From Planctomycetota bacterium (lineage in GTDB: Bacteria > Planctomycetota > UBA1135), in contig JAKVCF010000006.1 in assembly GCA_022447335.1 (NCBI GenBank), forward strand, positions 1 through 35,173: 35,173 nucleotides of DNA. Reading direction: 5' to 3'. The position numbers and the translations under genes were made by a program. The notes below the pieces were generated by a model that was not told the origin of the DNA, ran no database searches, and saw nothing but the letters and a program-made list of their open reading frames with translations. Below, piece after piece: positions 23,615 through 31,746 of the stretch (the first letter of the stretch is position 1; every line of letters begins with the position of its first letter).

Positions 23615-24607
23615 TCAGCGACGCAAGGAAGGGGGGTTGCGTTTTTTGGGAAGTTTGATGCCAGGTAACATCTTGTAGTTGCGCGATGCGAACAGGTGTC
23701 GACCGCCGAAAAAGGTATTCTCGATCCCAGTTAGTAGGCGGTATTTGAAAGTATCGTGCTTATGGCGCTGAAAATTGCGACTAGGATCGGCTTGCTCGTA
23801 TAGCTGATCCTGCCAGTCAATCGCTTGCATGGATTCTTGCATCACCGCTGGATGTGTATCCTTGAAACGTGGCAACTTAGATAGCGGGCCGTAGTCAAAA
23901 TTGACTGATTCGGTGCGCTCCATCGACTCGGCAACCATTTTTCCTTTGTGGATGTTTGTGAAGTAGACTCGTTTCTTTTGCATTGCCGCGGGTGGGCGTA
24001 CCCATCCGTAGTGAAAGATGCGGGCGCCCGAGTGAACCACAGTTAACTTTTCTGAGCCTTCCTTTTTTCGGTAGGAAACGCCGTCAAATTTCGGGATACG
24101 GCGAAAGCTTTGAGCCGATCGGAAGCTATGAATTTCGGGGTCATTACGAACCAGTCGAATCTCCTGTTTGTACCAAGCGTGACTGTCATGCACGTGGTCG
24201 TAGTCACCCCAAAAGTGCAGGTAATCGAAGAGCATGCCTTCGACGCGCGGGTCATCAATCCAGCGTTCGCAGGAGGCGCGCAGGATCTCGAGATCGTCCT
24301 CGTGCATGACTTCATCGCCTTGCAGATACAGAAGCCAATCACCGCTGCAGCGTTCCTTGGCCAGGTCTGTCTGATGAGCATGCTCCATGCCTTGTGGATA
24401 TTTATCAAGATCCCAGACCGTATCGAAGAGCACGATTTTTTCTGATCCGATTGCTTCGATACGATCACGCGTATCGTCGTCCGGGTCAGAGTCGCCTAAC
24501 GCGATCACGAATTCGTCGACTAATGGAAGTGCCGAGCGAATCGATTCAAGGATCGGATAGTGCAGCTTAGAGCCATTTCGCAGGAAGGAAAATCCGCTGA
24601 TCTTCAT
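23615..24607 (-). CDS. GT2-like glycosyltransferase
   Basis: A cytosolic protein of 330 residues with a GT-A-like N-terminal half. It opens ISGFSFLRNGSKLHYPILESIRSALPLVDEFVIALGDSDPDD, a common start of family 2 enzymes, and GDWLLYLQGDEVMHEDD (about 89-105) has the acidic metal/nucleotide motif. The C-terminal half is basic and aromatic (FHYGWVRPP, NIHKGKM) and probably binds the acceptor. The sugar transferred is unknown; the neighbourhood (WaaF-like enzyme, methyltransferase) suggests LPS or another surface glycan. The start is ATG 24605-24607, with GGAGG 13 nt upstream and a -10-like GCTATCCT (complement of 24634-24641), so this gene has a short conventional leader. Its 3' end encodes the trp operon terminator on the other strand. 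Confidence 0.82.
   Translation of the reverse strand: MKISGFSFLRNGSKLHYPILESIRSALPLVDEFVIALGDSDPDDDTRDRIEAIGSEKIVLFDTVWDLDKYPQGMEHAHQTDLAKERCSGDWLLYLQGDEVMHEDDLEILRASCERWIDDPRVEGMLFDYLHFWGDYDHVHDSHAWYKQEIRLVRNDPEIHSFRSAQSFRRIPKFDGVSYRKKEGSEKLTVVHSGARIFHYGWVRPPAAMQKKRVYFTNIHKGKMVAESMERTESVNFDYGPLSKLPRFKDTHPAVMQESMQAIDWQDQLYEQADPSRNFQRHKHDTFKYRLLTGIENTFFGGRHLFASRNYKMLPGIKLPKKRNPPSLRR
23621..23647 (+). terminator. Terminator of the trp operon
   Basis: ACGCAA (23621-23626) pairs with TTGCGT (23637-23642) around a 10-nt purine loop and is followed by five T. It lies within the last codons of the convergent glycosyltransferase gene (residues near PKKRNPPSLRR). Confidence 0.6.
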
Positions 24608-24656
24608 GCTGTTTTGGAAGCCTCCAAGAGTGCAGGATAGCGGTTTCGCGGGGGGC

Positions 24657-24684
24657 TTGCTGGGGTGGAATGCATCGCTACAAT
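24657..24684 (+). promoter_or_regulatory. tRNA-Val promoter
   Basis: TTGCTG (24657-24662) and TACAAT (24679-24684) are separated by 16 bp, and the tRNA begins 11 nt after the -10. The -10 is preceded by GC, like several other promoters in the window. Confidence 0.65.
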
Positions 24685-24695
24685 CTCTGACCCTT

Positions 24696-24771
<76 letters not shown>

Positions 24772-24773
24772 GA

Positions 24774-25790
24774 TCACGAACGGGTGCCGGGTTCCGGCGC
24801 CCGTTCTCTTTTTTTCCCAAAGCACGCCAATCCGGCTGCGACTACCTGCTCCGGCGCGATGCGAGTCATGCAGCGATGGTCAATCGGACAAACTTTTTCG
24901 TGGCAGTTGAGGCAGTTCAGCTCGTCTCGGCGCAGGATAGTTGCGGTGTCGAGGGCATGAGCGGACCACTCCGGGTGGGTAGGCCCATAGAGCACGACCT
25001 GCGGTACGCCTAAAGCGGCAGCGATGTGCCGCGCCCCTGAATCCATAGTTACGATCAGGGCACAGGAGCGGATGCGCTGCTTCGCCTCCTTCAAATCTCC
25101 TGGCATAGGTAGGACTGGATTTTGCCCTATGTTGCGTAAGGCTTTGGCGATCGTGCCCAGTAACTCCTGTTCATGGGGAGAACCGATGAGGAGTGGCTGT
25201 AACCCGGTCTGTCGCGCGAGCTGATCTACTGCTGGCACTAGCTGAGTGAGCGGATAGCATTTCGATGGACCAAAGGCTGCGCCTGGAGCAACACCGAGAT
25301 ACTGTGGCACTGTGCCCGTGCCTGCGGGGCAGACCAGTTCTGTGTGAGGCTCTAGGTTTGCTTGCGGTACTTCGATATGCAGCGCGGCGAGCATTTCCAG
25401 GTAGACCCGAGTCATCGGCCGAGCGGCGCCGACCACGGGTAGGCGCGTGGTAAGGAGGATGCCGCGTCCCTGAGCGCGACGGCCGATACGACGTGGGATG
25501 CCGGCTAGGCGTGCAGCCAATGCGGAGGACCAGGAATTGGGTAGTAGCAGTATCAGATCGGCCTGCACGGTGCGAAGGGCGCGCGCTTGCTCCCGTACGC
25601 CTAAGGGCAGCGGGAGGAAGGTGTCGATCGTTGACAAGTCGGCGAGCAGTGGCTCGAAGATCGGCTTGCCGGCGACCACGATGCGGCTATCCGAATAAGC
25701 CTCCCGCAGGCATCGCAGCAGCGGGGTTGTCATGACTACGTCGCCGACCGGATTCGGTAGGCGGACAATTAGCGTGTTGGGGGCATCCAT
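24774..25790 (-). CDS. waaF: Glycosyltransferase family 9, WaaF-like LPS heptosyltransferase
   Basis: Probably adds heptose from ADP-heptose to the LPS inner core on the cytoplasmic face of the inner membrane. It has 338 residues; the N-terminal IVRLPNPVGDVVMTTPLLRCLRE, APGAAFGPSKCYP (about 167-179), the nucleotide-sugar segment VTMDSGARHIAAALGVPQVVLYGPTHPEWSAH and the cysteine-rich LNCLNCHEKVCPIDHRCM near the C-terminus are hallmarks of the heptosyltransferase II branch. The last ten or so residues are encoded by the tRNA terminator on the other strand. A TATTCT -10-like element (complement of 25803-25808) lies 12 nt before the ATG. It is divergent from the oxidoreductase gene. Confidence 0.9.
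   Translation of the reverse strand: MDAPNTLIVRLPNPVGDVVMTTPLLRCLREAYSDSRIVVAGKPIFEPLLADLSTIDTFLPLPLGVREQARALRTVQADLILLLPNSWSSALAARLAGIPRRIGRRAQGRGILLTTRLPVVGAARPMTRVYLEMLAALHIEVPQANLEPHTELVCPAGTGTVPQYLGVAPGAAFGPSKCYPLTQLVPAVDQLARQTGLQPLLIGSPHEQELLGTIAKALRNIGQNPVLPMPGDLKEAKQRIRSCALIVTMDSGARHIAAALGVPQVVLYGPTHPEWSAHALDTATILRRDELNCLNCHEKVCPIDHRCMTRIAPEQVVAAGLACFGKKRERAPEPGTRS
24778..24815 (+). terminator. Terminator of tRNA-Val
   Basis: GAACGGGTGCC (24778-24788) pairs with GGCGCCCGTTC (24796-24806), 11 bp with one G-T, around a 7-nt loop and is followed by TCTTTTTTT. It begins 6 nt after the tRNA CCA and lies wholly inside the 3' coding end of the convergent heptosyltransferase gene. Confidence 0.85.
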
Positions 25791-25802
25791 CGCGGCAGCA
25801 GC

Positions 25803-25830
25803 AGAATACGGTCTGCTGGGCCGCTAGGAT
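25803..25830. promoter_or_regulatory. Divergent promoter pair, waaF and oxidoreductase
   Basis: On the minus strand TATTCT (complement of 25803-25808) lies 12 nt before the waaF ATG. On the plus strand GCTAGGAT (25823-25830) lies 6 nt before ATG 25837. Both would give mRNAs with almost no 5' leader. Confidence 0.4.
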
Positions 25831-25836
25831 GGTGTG

Positions 25837-26859
25837 ATGGCCGATTCCCCTAAGGTCACTGGTTTCGAACTTTCGAGCGATCCAAGCGAAAGGGTGCTGA
25901 GGGTTTGCGTGATTGGTGCGCGTCGCGTGCGTAACGGCACCGGTCCTTTCCTGGCGCGCCAAGTTGCCGATGCAGGCGCTGAGCTGGTGGGGGTGCTGGG
26001 CACGACCCCAGCCACCGCTGAGGCTGCGCGTGCAGCGCTCGCTGAAGACGGTTATCCATGCCAGGCATTCACCAGCTTTGAGCATATGGTCACTGAGACT
26101 CAGCCGACTGCCCTAGTGATTGCAACGCCAGCGGGCACGCATCGACCGTGGCTGGAGTCCGCGCTGCAGCATGATCTGCATGTGCTTTGCGAGAAGCCTT
26201 TACTTACCGTCTACAATGATGATGCGGCCAGCTTGCCGGCACGATTCGCCGCCCACGGTCGGGTGCTGATGGAGAATTGCCAGTGGCCGGAAACGCTCGA
26301 TGCGTTTGGCGCGTTGCATCCAAGTTGTGCAGCTGATCACATCACGCGTTTTCGCATGATGCTGGCACCAGAGTTTCGTGGTCTAAGTCGTTGGATTGAG
26401 ACACTGTCGCATCCACTCAGCCTGCTGCAAACCGTTGCCAGCGGTCCAGCTGAAGTCGAGAACGTGCGCTTTGCTGAAGCGGGTCCGGCTGCGCCAGATG
26501 CGCGTCTGAGTTTCCGTTACCAGACATTGGACCGAGCGATTGAGTGCGAGATTCGTATGCAGGACACCGGCGAGTGGCCGCGTCCAGCTGAGTTTGCGCT
26601 CGATGATTTCGTCGCACGGCGTGTGGTCGAACAGCCGGATTATCAATTCTTCTTCGATGATGGCTACCGTCCGGAGGGGGAAGGTGAAGCACGGCGGGTG
26701 TCAGCCGACGATCCGCAGGTGCGGTTGGTTGAGAAGTTCATCGCTGCGGTGCAGGAAGCTCAGCACAGTGGTGAGGCTCCAGCTAACGAAGACATCGCGC
26801 GCCGTCAGCGGTTACTTGCAACTCTGCTCGCGGCCTATTCGTCTGGTGCGCGAACATGA
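25837..26859 (+). CDS. Gfo/Idh/MocA-like NAD(P)-dependent oxidoreductase
   Basis: A 340-residue protein with a Rossmann N-terminal domain (RVCVIGARRVRNGTGPFLARQVADAGAELVGVLG) and the family's catalytic-loop motif CEKPLL, preceded by VIATPAGTHRPWLESALQ. The C-terminal half is less typical, with the acidic segment FFFDDGYRPEGEGE and no clear His of the usual active site, so the substrate is unknown; sugars or sugar nucleotides are usual. I chose ATG 25837 over the GTG three bases earlier because a -10-like TAGGAT ends 6 nt before the ATG. Its stop overlaps a 25-codon frame (ATGA) that leads into the methyltransferase gene. Confidence 0.8.
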   Translation: MADSPKVTGFELSSDPSERVLRVCVIGARRVRNGTGPFLARQVADAGAELVGVLGTTPATAEAARAALAEDGYPCQAFTSFEHMVTETQPTALVIATPAGTHRPWLESALQHDLHVLCEKPLLTVYNDDAASLPARFAAHGRVLMENCQWPETLDAFGALHPSCAADHITRFRMMLAPEFRGLSRWIETLSHPLSLLQTVASGPAEVENVRFAEAGPAAPDARLSFRYQTLDRAIECEIRMQDTGEWPRPAEFALDDFVARRVVEQPDYQFFFDDGYRPEGEGEARRVSADDPQVRLVEKFIAAVQEAQHSGEAPANEDIARRQRLLATLLAAYSSGART

Positions 26860-26933
26860 AGTCAATCATCGAAGTGTTTGCGGCGAAGGACGCCCCGGGA
26901 GATCGGTCAGCGGCGATTCAATACCTGCCTTAA
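26856..26933 (+). CDS. Possible 25-residue coupling micro-ORF
   Basis: A frame starting in the ATGA overlap with the oxidoreductase stop encodes MKSIIEVFAAKDAPGDRSAA and five more residues, ending at TAA (26931-26933). The GTG start proposed for the methyltransferase comes one base later. The head-to-tail arrangement is what translational coupling through a micro-ORF would look like. No homology is recognised and expression is unproven; it may be a decayed gene start. Confidence 0.3.
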   Translation: MKSIIEVFAAKDAPGDRSAAIQYLP

Positions 26934-26934
26934 G

Positions 26935-27597
26935 GTGAGCGATTCCGAGTCGTATTCGAGCGCGCGTGCATCGGCACGCCAGAGGCAGCTTCGCGATCAA
27001 TACGAGGCCGAGGAGCGCGCAGGTCATTACGCTAGTCGGCGTTGGATTGAGACTGAGCACGCGCGTAAGACTAACGCGTGGGAGATGCGCACTGTCGACG
27101 ACCTGCTGAAAGGAGTGGGTCCAGTCGGCACACTGCTTGACCTTCCTTGTGGTCACGGTCGCTTCACCGAGTTGCTGGATAAGCATGCAAACCGCTTGAT
27201 TCAGGGTGATCTTGCGGCCGCGATGTTGCAGCGTCGTGTTGGAGTAGCGGGCGAGGCCATCCAAGGTAGTTTGTTCGAGTTACCGGTGCAGAGCCACGTT
27301 GTAGACCTGGCCTTCTGTTTTCGCGTACTGCACCATTTCCCAGAGGACAATCTGCGCGCACGGGTACTCGCTGAGCTGGGCCGAGTTAGTCGCCGCTGGG
27401 TACTTGCTACTTACTATGACGCACGTAGTTTCCCGGTGTGGCGCGATCGGATTCGTGGCCGCCTGCGCACATTGACTTCTTGTACGCATGGAACCTTTGC
27501 GAAAGAGGCGTCGGCGGCGGGCCTTCGAATTGTTGCACGGCGCTACCGTCTTCGTTGGTTCAGTCAGCAAGTCGTTGTCCTGCTGGAAAAGGAATAG
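26935..27597 (+). CDS. SAM-dependent methyltransferase (class I)
   Basis: About 220 residues from the GTG at 26935; an upstream in-frame ATG at 26878 is possible but would add a basic, non-conserved tail. Motif I is LLDLPCGHGRFTELL (the glycine-rich SAM loop), followed by the acidic GDLAAAML of motif II and FCFRVLHHFPEDNLRARVLAELGRVSRRWVLATYYD as motifs III-IV. This is the methyltransferase type 11 layout. The C-terminal segment with SCTHGTFAKEASAAGL and a basic end probably contacts the substrate. Location after an oxidoreductase and near LPS sugar genes suggests glycan or lipid methylation, which is inference. It ends 2 bp before the convergent peptidase gene. Confidence 0.85.
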   Translation: MSDSESYSSARASARQRQLRDQYEAEERAGHYASRRWIETEHARKTNAWEMRTVDDLLKGVGPVGTLLDLPCGHGRFTELLDKHANRLIQGDLAAAMLQRRVGVAGEAIQGSLFELPVQSHVVDLAFCFRVLHHFPEDNLRARVLAELGRVSRRWVLATYYDARSFPVWRDRIRGRLRTLTSCTHGTFAKEASAAGLRIVARRYRLRWFSQQVVVLLEKE

Positions 27598-27617
27598 GTT
27601 TACCCAGAACCTTTTTT
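27596..27617 (+). terminator. Short terminator after the methyltransferase gene
   Basis: AGGTT (27596-27600) and AACCT (27608-27612) form a 5-bp stem with a 7-nt loop followed by five more T. The stem is short, so strength is uncertain. It lies in the final codons of the convergent peptidase gene. Confidence 0.4.
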
Positions 27618-29876
27618 ATTGAGTAGCCACTCCTTAATCAGTTTCCATTCGACTTGACGTGAGTGCCAGCGTAGGTCGCGGTTTCCAATTCCATGACGTG
27701 TCTGCGGGTATGCCATCATGCCCCAGTTGGTCTTACCAGATTTCTGTAGTGCAAGAGCGAGCTGCATCATGTTTTGCATATGTACATTGTCATCCATGAC
27801 TCCGTGGTAGATGTATAGATAGCCGTTGGGATTCAGATCATCAGCGTGCTTAATACAACTAGTTTCTTGGTATCCACTCATATTGGTGCTTGGTGTTTGC
27901 ATATAGCGCTCGGTATAGATCGTGTCGTACATGCGCCAGTCGTACACTCCGCCGCCTGCGATTGCGAGACGGAACTTGTCCGAGGCAATCATGGCCCAAG
28001 CTGAGATAAATCCACCGTAGCTATAACCGGTGATTCCTACACGACTTTCATCGGCCCATTGATTCGCGCACAGCCAGTCAACGGCGTCTTCTAGGTCATG
28101 TAGTTCGGGGACGCCTAGCTGCTTATAGGCAGTGGCTGTCCACTTCAGACCTTTGCCCGATGCTGAGCGCACATTGCATTGCATCACGATAATGTCATTT
28201 TGGGCCAGAAATTGGAGCCAGCTCGAGCTGTTCCAGCGGTTGCGCAGCGTCGGGGAATTTGGGCCGGAGTAAGTTGACACCCAGACCGCATAGGACTTTT
28301 TCGGGTCAAAGTCGCCTGGCTTGAGCACTGCTACATCGAGTGGGATGCCATCGCGATTAATGATCTCATGGACGCTCCAATTTGCGATCTCTGTCTTTCC
28401 AGTGGCTTCTGCGCTGCCTTGCGCGAGAACTTTAAGCACATTTCCAGTCTTCGTGTCGACTAGGCGAACTTCTTCGGGCATGTCTATTGCTGATACGCGG
28501 TCTAGCGCTAGAGTTCCGTCCCCATTGAAATTCAGAGAATGACTTCCGCGGCCTTTGGTTAATCGAATCTTATTACTTCCATCGAGATCGATACGGTAGA
28601 CGTTGACATCGATTGCCCCGTGCTCGGTTGAGGTGTAAATCATTTCCCCGGCTTCTTCGTCGATCGAGAGGATTCGGTTTAGATTCCAGTCACCCCTAGT
28701 GATTGCGCGAATTATCTTTCCTTGCGCGCTGTAGTGGTAGAGGTGGTTGTAACCGGTGCGGTGGCTCTCCCAAAGAAAGCTCCCATCTTTCATCCAGCGA
28801 GGTTCCGATGGGCGTGGGGTCCATGCATCGCTCTGCTTCTCCCTAATCCAGACACCTTGTTTTTTCTTCTTGATATCGAACCAGTGCAAGTTTGCCCAGG
28901 TTTGAATGCGGTCAGCAACAACGAACAGCATCTTGTCTCCTTTCGGTGTCCAGCTTACGCGCGTGACTAGGATTTCTTGATCGCCGTATTCCGATAGGTC
29001 TAACTCTGTTGTCTTTGGATTTTTCCCGCTGAAATCACCGAACTGGACCTTTACCTTTGGGTTTGGGTCACCGACTTTTGGGTAGTTGTAGATCTCTGGT
29101 TTGACCCGGAAGTGGTCGTCCTCGTCGTGATCGATCACAGTGAATTCCTGGACCGCGCTTTCATCGAGCTCAAGCCAGGCGAGGCGCTCGCCATCCGGCG
29201 ACCACCAGTGCGCGAGAAAGTTGCCACGACCGTAGATCTCTTCTTGGTAGACCCAATCGAGCTTGCCGGAGAAGCTGTCGTCGATCGGTGATCGGAACCG
29301 GTGAACTTTTCCATTTTTGAGATCTGATATTACGCACAAAGTATTGCCTTCCACCCAGCTGAACATTCCAGCTTCCGAGACACGCATTAGCTCCATGCGA
29401 TTCTTGTCAGCGGGCTCAATCACGCGTACGACTTCTTTGTCAGGTTCACCGGCTATTAAGTAGAGTTTGCCTTGGTAGGGCATGGCGATGCCTAGACCGC
29501 TTGTGGCACGACGCTGCTCTCGGCTACGTGAGATCGAGTCAGCGGTAGCGGCGTCGATTCCATCCAGGCGCTGCAGCAGGCTGATGATTCCGCCCCGATC
29601 TGGACCTAGCGGGGCTTCTTTTGGCCGTGCGTTGGTACGCGGTGAGGGCTCTGTGGTTTTTTCGGTGAGCGGGTGCACCCACATCTCCTTGCCGCCGATC
29701 GTGCGAAGTAAGTGCTCGCCATCCGGGGCCCAACGGATGTTTTCAGCGCGTGTTGAAAAGCTCGGTGCACCGCGCTCTCGTCCGGAGGCTTGCTCCAGGG
29801 TCAGGGGTTCTTGAGCGCTTGCCGAAGAGGCGATCGCCGAAGTGCAAGCGGAGAAAAGGAGAGCACCGATGCGCAT
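27600..29876 (-). CDS. Exported dipeptidyl peptidase IV-like serine peptidase (S9B)
   Basis: A 758-residue peptidase with a signal peptide (about 1-21, cleavage near SASAQ), an N-terminal beta-propeller (about 40-490) and a C-terminal alpha/beta-hydrolase domain. The catalytic triad is visible as Ser619 in GYSYGGF, Asp695 in GVMDDNVH and His728 in QTRHGIG (positions approximate). The propeller motif LDWVYQEE with Glu212-Glu213 matches the double Glu by which DPP-IV enzymes hold the substrate amino terminus, so removal of X-Pro or X-Ala dipeptides is likely, in the periplasm or outside. The ATG at 29874-29876 has a -10-like TAAGAT 6 nt upstream within an inverted repeat. It lies 48 bp downstream of etfA. 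Confidence 0.93.
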   Translation of the reverse strand: MRIGALLFSACTSAIASSASAQEPLTLEQASGRERGAPSFSTRAENIRWAPDGEHLLRTIGGKEMWVHPLTEKTTEPSPRTNARPKEAPLGPDRGGIISLLQRLDGIDAATADSISRSREQRRATSGLGIAMPYQGKLYLIAGEPDKEVVRVIEPADKNRMELMRVSEAGMFSWVEGNTLCVISDLKNGKVHRFRSPIDDSFSGKLDWVYQEEIYGRGNFLAHWWSPDGERLAWLELDESAVQEFTVIDHDEDDHFRVKPEIYNYPKVGDPNPKVKVQFGDFSGKNPKTTELDLSEYGDQEILVTRVSWTPKGDKMLFVVADRIQTWANLHWFDIKKKKQGVWIREKQSDAWTPRPSEPRWMKDGSFLWESHRTGYNHLYHYSAQGKIIRAITRGDWNLNRILSIDEEAGEMIYTSTEHGAIDVNVYRIDLDGSNKIRLTKGRGSHSLNFNGDGTLALDRVSAIDMPEEVRLVDTKTGNVLKVLAQGSAEATGKTEIANWSVHEIINRDGIPLDVAVLKPGDFDPKKSYAVWVSTYSGPNSPTLRNRWNSSSWLQFLAQNDIIVMQCNVRSASGKGLKWTATAYKQLGVPELHDLEDAVDWLCANQWADESRVGITGYSYGGFISAWAMIASDKFRLAIAGGGVYDWRMYDTIYTERYMQTPSTNMSGYQETSCIKHADDLNPNGYLYIYHGVMDDNVHMQNMMQLALALQKSGKTNWGMMAYPQTRHGIGNRDLRWHSRQVEWKLIKEWLLNKKGSG

Positions 29877-29895
29877 GGACCGATCTTATCGGTCC
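29877..29895 (-). promoter_or_regulatory. Inverted repeat over the peptidase promoter
   Basis: A perfect 8-bp repeat, GGACCGAT (29877-29884) and ATCGGTCC (29888-29895), directly abuts the start codon and encloses TAAGAT (complement of 29883-29888), a -10-like hexamer. It may be an operator; it could also fold in RNA read through from etfA. Confidence 0.4.
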
Positions 29896-29924
29896 CACAC
29901 CTCATCGCCTTTGTTTGTGCGATC

Positions 29925-30881
29925 TTAGTCGACGGTCGCCTGGATGGCTTCCGTCAGTACTGGCAGGATCTCATTTACATCGCCCACGATGCCGTAGGTC
30001 GCTTGCTGGAAGATTGGTGCCTCACCATCTTTATTAATGGCGACAATCACCTTCGATGAGCTCATGCCTGCGAGGTGCTGAATCGCGCCTGAGATGCCGA
30101 CAGCGATGTAAAGTTCGGGCGAAACCGTCTTGCCGGTCTGGCCTACTTGTTCACTGTGCGGGCGCCAGCCAGAGTCGACTACGGCGCGAGAGGCTCCTAA
30201 AGCTGCGCCCGGCAGTGCGTCGGCGAGTGATTCGAGTAGGTGCCAGTTTTCAGCCGACCCTAGCCCGCGTCCACCGGAGACTACGCGAGCTGCTTCGGCG
30301 ACATCCGGACGGCTGCCGCTCTTACCGGCGATTGATGTGACTTGCGCTTTGCCGATTTCGGCCGAGGTTGTGTTCATTTCGGCACTGGCCTCGCGGTCGG
30401 CGGGGCCGAAGTGGTTGCTGCGCATCGAGGCAACCACCACTGGGCCATTGATCTTCACTCGGATTTGTGCCTTACCAGCGTAGACCGGGCGGGTAAAGAC
30501 GAGGCTGCCATCGGCAAAGTCGACCGCAGTGCAGTCGGCAGCAAAGCCGGTATCGAGGCCAGCGGCAATGCGACCCAGTAGGTCGCGCCCGCGTACGGTA
30601 GCCGAAACAAAAACTGCGCCAGTGCCGGTTTCGCCTGCCACGCGTACGGCTGTGGCTGCGGCGCCATCGGGTGAGTGGGCTTTGGAATCGGCGATCACTA
30701 CCTCATCGGCGCCAGCACTACCCAGGATCGCGGCGTCGAGCTCGATCTGTTCAGTCGCGAGTGCAGTGACCTTGCCGCCACCGCTAGCGTCTGCAGCTGC
30801 GCGGGCTGCGCCAACGGCTTCGAGTGAAGCGTTGCGCAGTGCGCCGTCACGTGTTTCAAGAACAACGAGGATGTCAGTCAT
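29925..30881 (-). CDS. etfA: Electron transfer flavoprotein alpha subunit
   Basis: FAD-binding subunit (318 residues) of the heterodimer that carries electrons from acyl-CoA and other dehydrogenases to the respiratory chain. The C-terminal FAD domain is evident: SRAVVDSGWRPHSEQVGQTGKTVSPELYIAVGISGAIQH and VAINKDGEAPIFQQATYGIVGDV. The N-terminal half has the usual Ala-rich nucleotide-binding-like fold. etfB ends 13 nt upstream and the pair is certainly co-transcribed. No ETF-quinone oxidoreductase or acyl-CoA dehydrogenase is in the window. Confidence 0.97.
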   Translation of the reverse strand: MTDILVVLETRDGALRNASLEAVGAARAAADASGGGKVTALATEQIELDAAILGSAGADEVVIADSKAHSPDGAAATAVRVAGETGTGAVFVSATVRGRDLLGRIAAGLDTGFAADCTAVDFADGSLVFTRPVYAGKAQIRVKINGPVVVASMRSNHFGPADREASAEMNTTSAEIGKAQVTSIAGKSGSRPDVAEAARVVSGGRGLGSAENWHLLESLADALPGAALGASRAVVDSGWRPHSEQVGQTGKTVSPELYIAVGISGAIQHLAGMSSSKVIVAINKDGEAPIFQQATYGIVGDVNEILPVLTEAIQATVD

Positions 30882-30894
30882 GGATTCAGGCGAG

Positions 30895-31647
30895 CTAGAG
30901 GACTTTGGCTTCGTTGCGGAGTGCTTCGATTAGTTCCGGCACGGCGTCCGGGCCTTCACCAATGATGCGGCCAGCTGGGCGCTCCGGTGGCAGTGACATG
31001 TCAATGACCTCGACAGCAGCGCTCTCGAGGTCAACTTCCTTTATTTCGAGTGGCTTCTTCTTGGCTGCCATAATGCCTTTCAAGCTGGCAAAACGTGGCT
31101 CATTGAGGCCTTTTTGGCAGGTAATCGCACAGGGGAGCGGCGCAGTTACGGTCTCGCGACCGCCTTCGATCTCGCGCTCGCAGATGACCTGATTGCCTTG
31201 TAGCTCGAACTTAACGACTTCGGTGATGCAGGGTATGCCGAGACGCGTTGCGACGGCCGGCCCGACTCCGTGCTGGTCGCGGTCGACAGCCTGCTTTCCG
31301 AAGAAGATTAGCTGCGCTTCGGTATTCCGAAGCTCCTCGGCGAGCATCTTGGCGGTCGTGGCGCCATCGGCGTGGGGCGCGGAGTTGTGGGTAAGCAGCA
31401 CAGCATTGTCAGCTCCCATCGCGAGTACTTTTTGGAGCTCCTTCTTGGCATCGGCTAATCCAAAACTGATTGCCGTGACCGAGCCTTCCCCGCCAGATTC
31501 TTTCACCTGCAGGGCTTGTTCGACGGCGAACTCGTCGTAAGGGTTTAGTTCGAACTCGACGCCGGCCGGATCGAGTTGCTTGTCGGCGCCGATAACCACG
31601 CGGGTGGTCGTCGCTGGGACGCGTTTCACACAGACACAGATCTTCAT
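30895..31647 (-). CDS. etfB: Electron transfer flavoprotein beta subunit
   Basis: A 250-residue AMP-binding subunit of ETF. The opening MKICVCVKRVPA, the segment ELNPYDEFAVEQALQVKE, the signature AVDRDQHGVGPAVATRLGIPCIT and the KKKPLEIKEV stretch are typical. The ATG at 31645-31647 has a good Shine-Dalgarno GGGAG 6 nt upstream and a -10-like TACAAT (complement of 31678-31683) 30 nt upstream, so this gene has a conventional leader, in contrast to many first genes in this window. Confidence 0.97.
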   Translation of the reverse strand: MKICVCVKRVPATTTRVVIGADKQLDPAGVEFELNPYDEFAVEQALQVKESGGEGSVTAISFGLADAKKELQKVLAMGADNAVLLTHNSAPHADGATTAKMLAEELRNTEAQLIFFGKQAVDRDQHGVGPAVATRLGIPCITEVVKFELQGNQVICEREIEGGRETVTAPLPCAITCQKGLNEPRFASLKGIMAAKKKPLEIKEVDLESAAVEVIDMSLPPERPAGRIIGEGPDAVPELIEALRNEAKVL

Positions 31648-31746
31648 GAGAGTCTCCCGGAAGGGAAAAGACCACTCATTGTAGGTTCCTCTGGTGTGCG
31701 CTGGAACCCCTGAAATCAGAGTTGGTAGTCGCTTTCGCGGGCCGAG

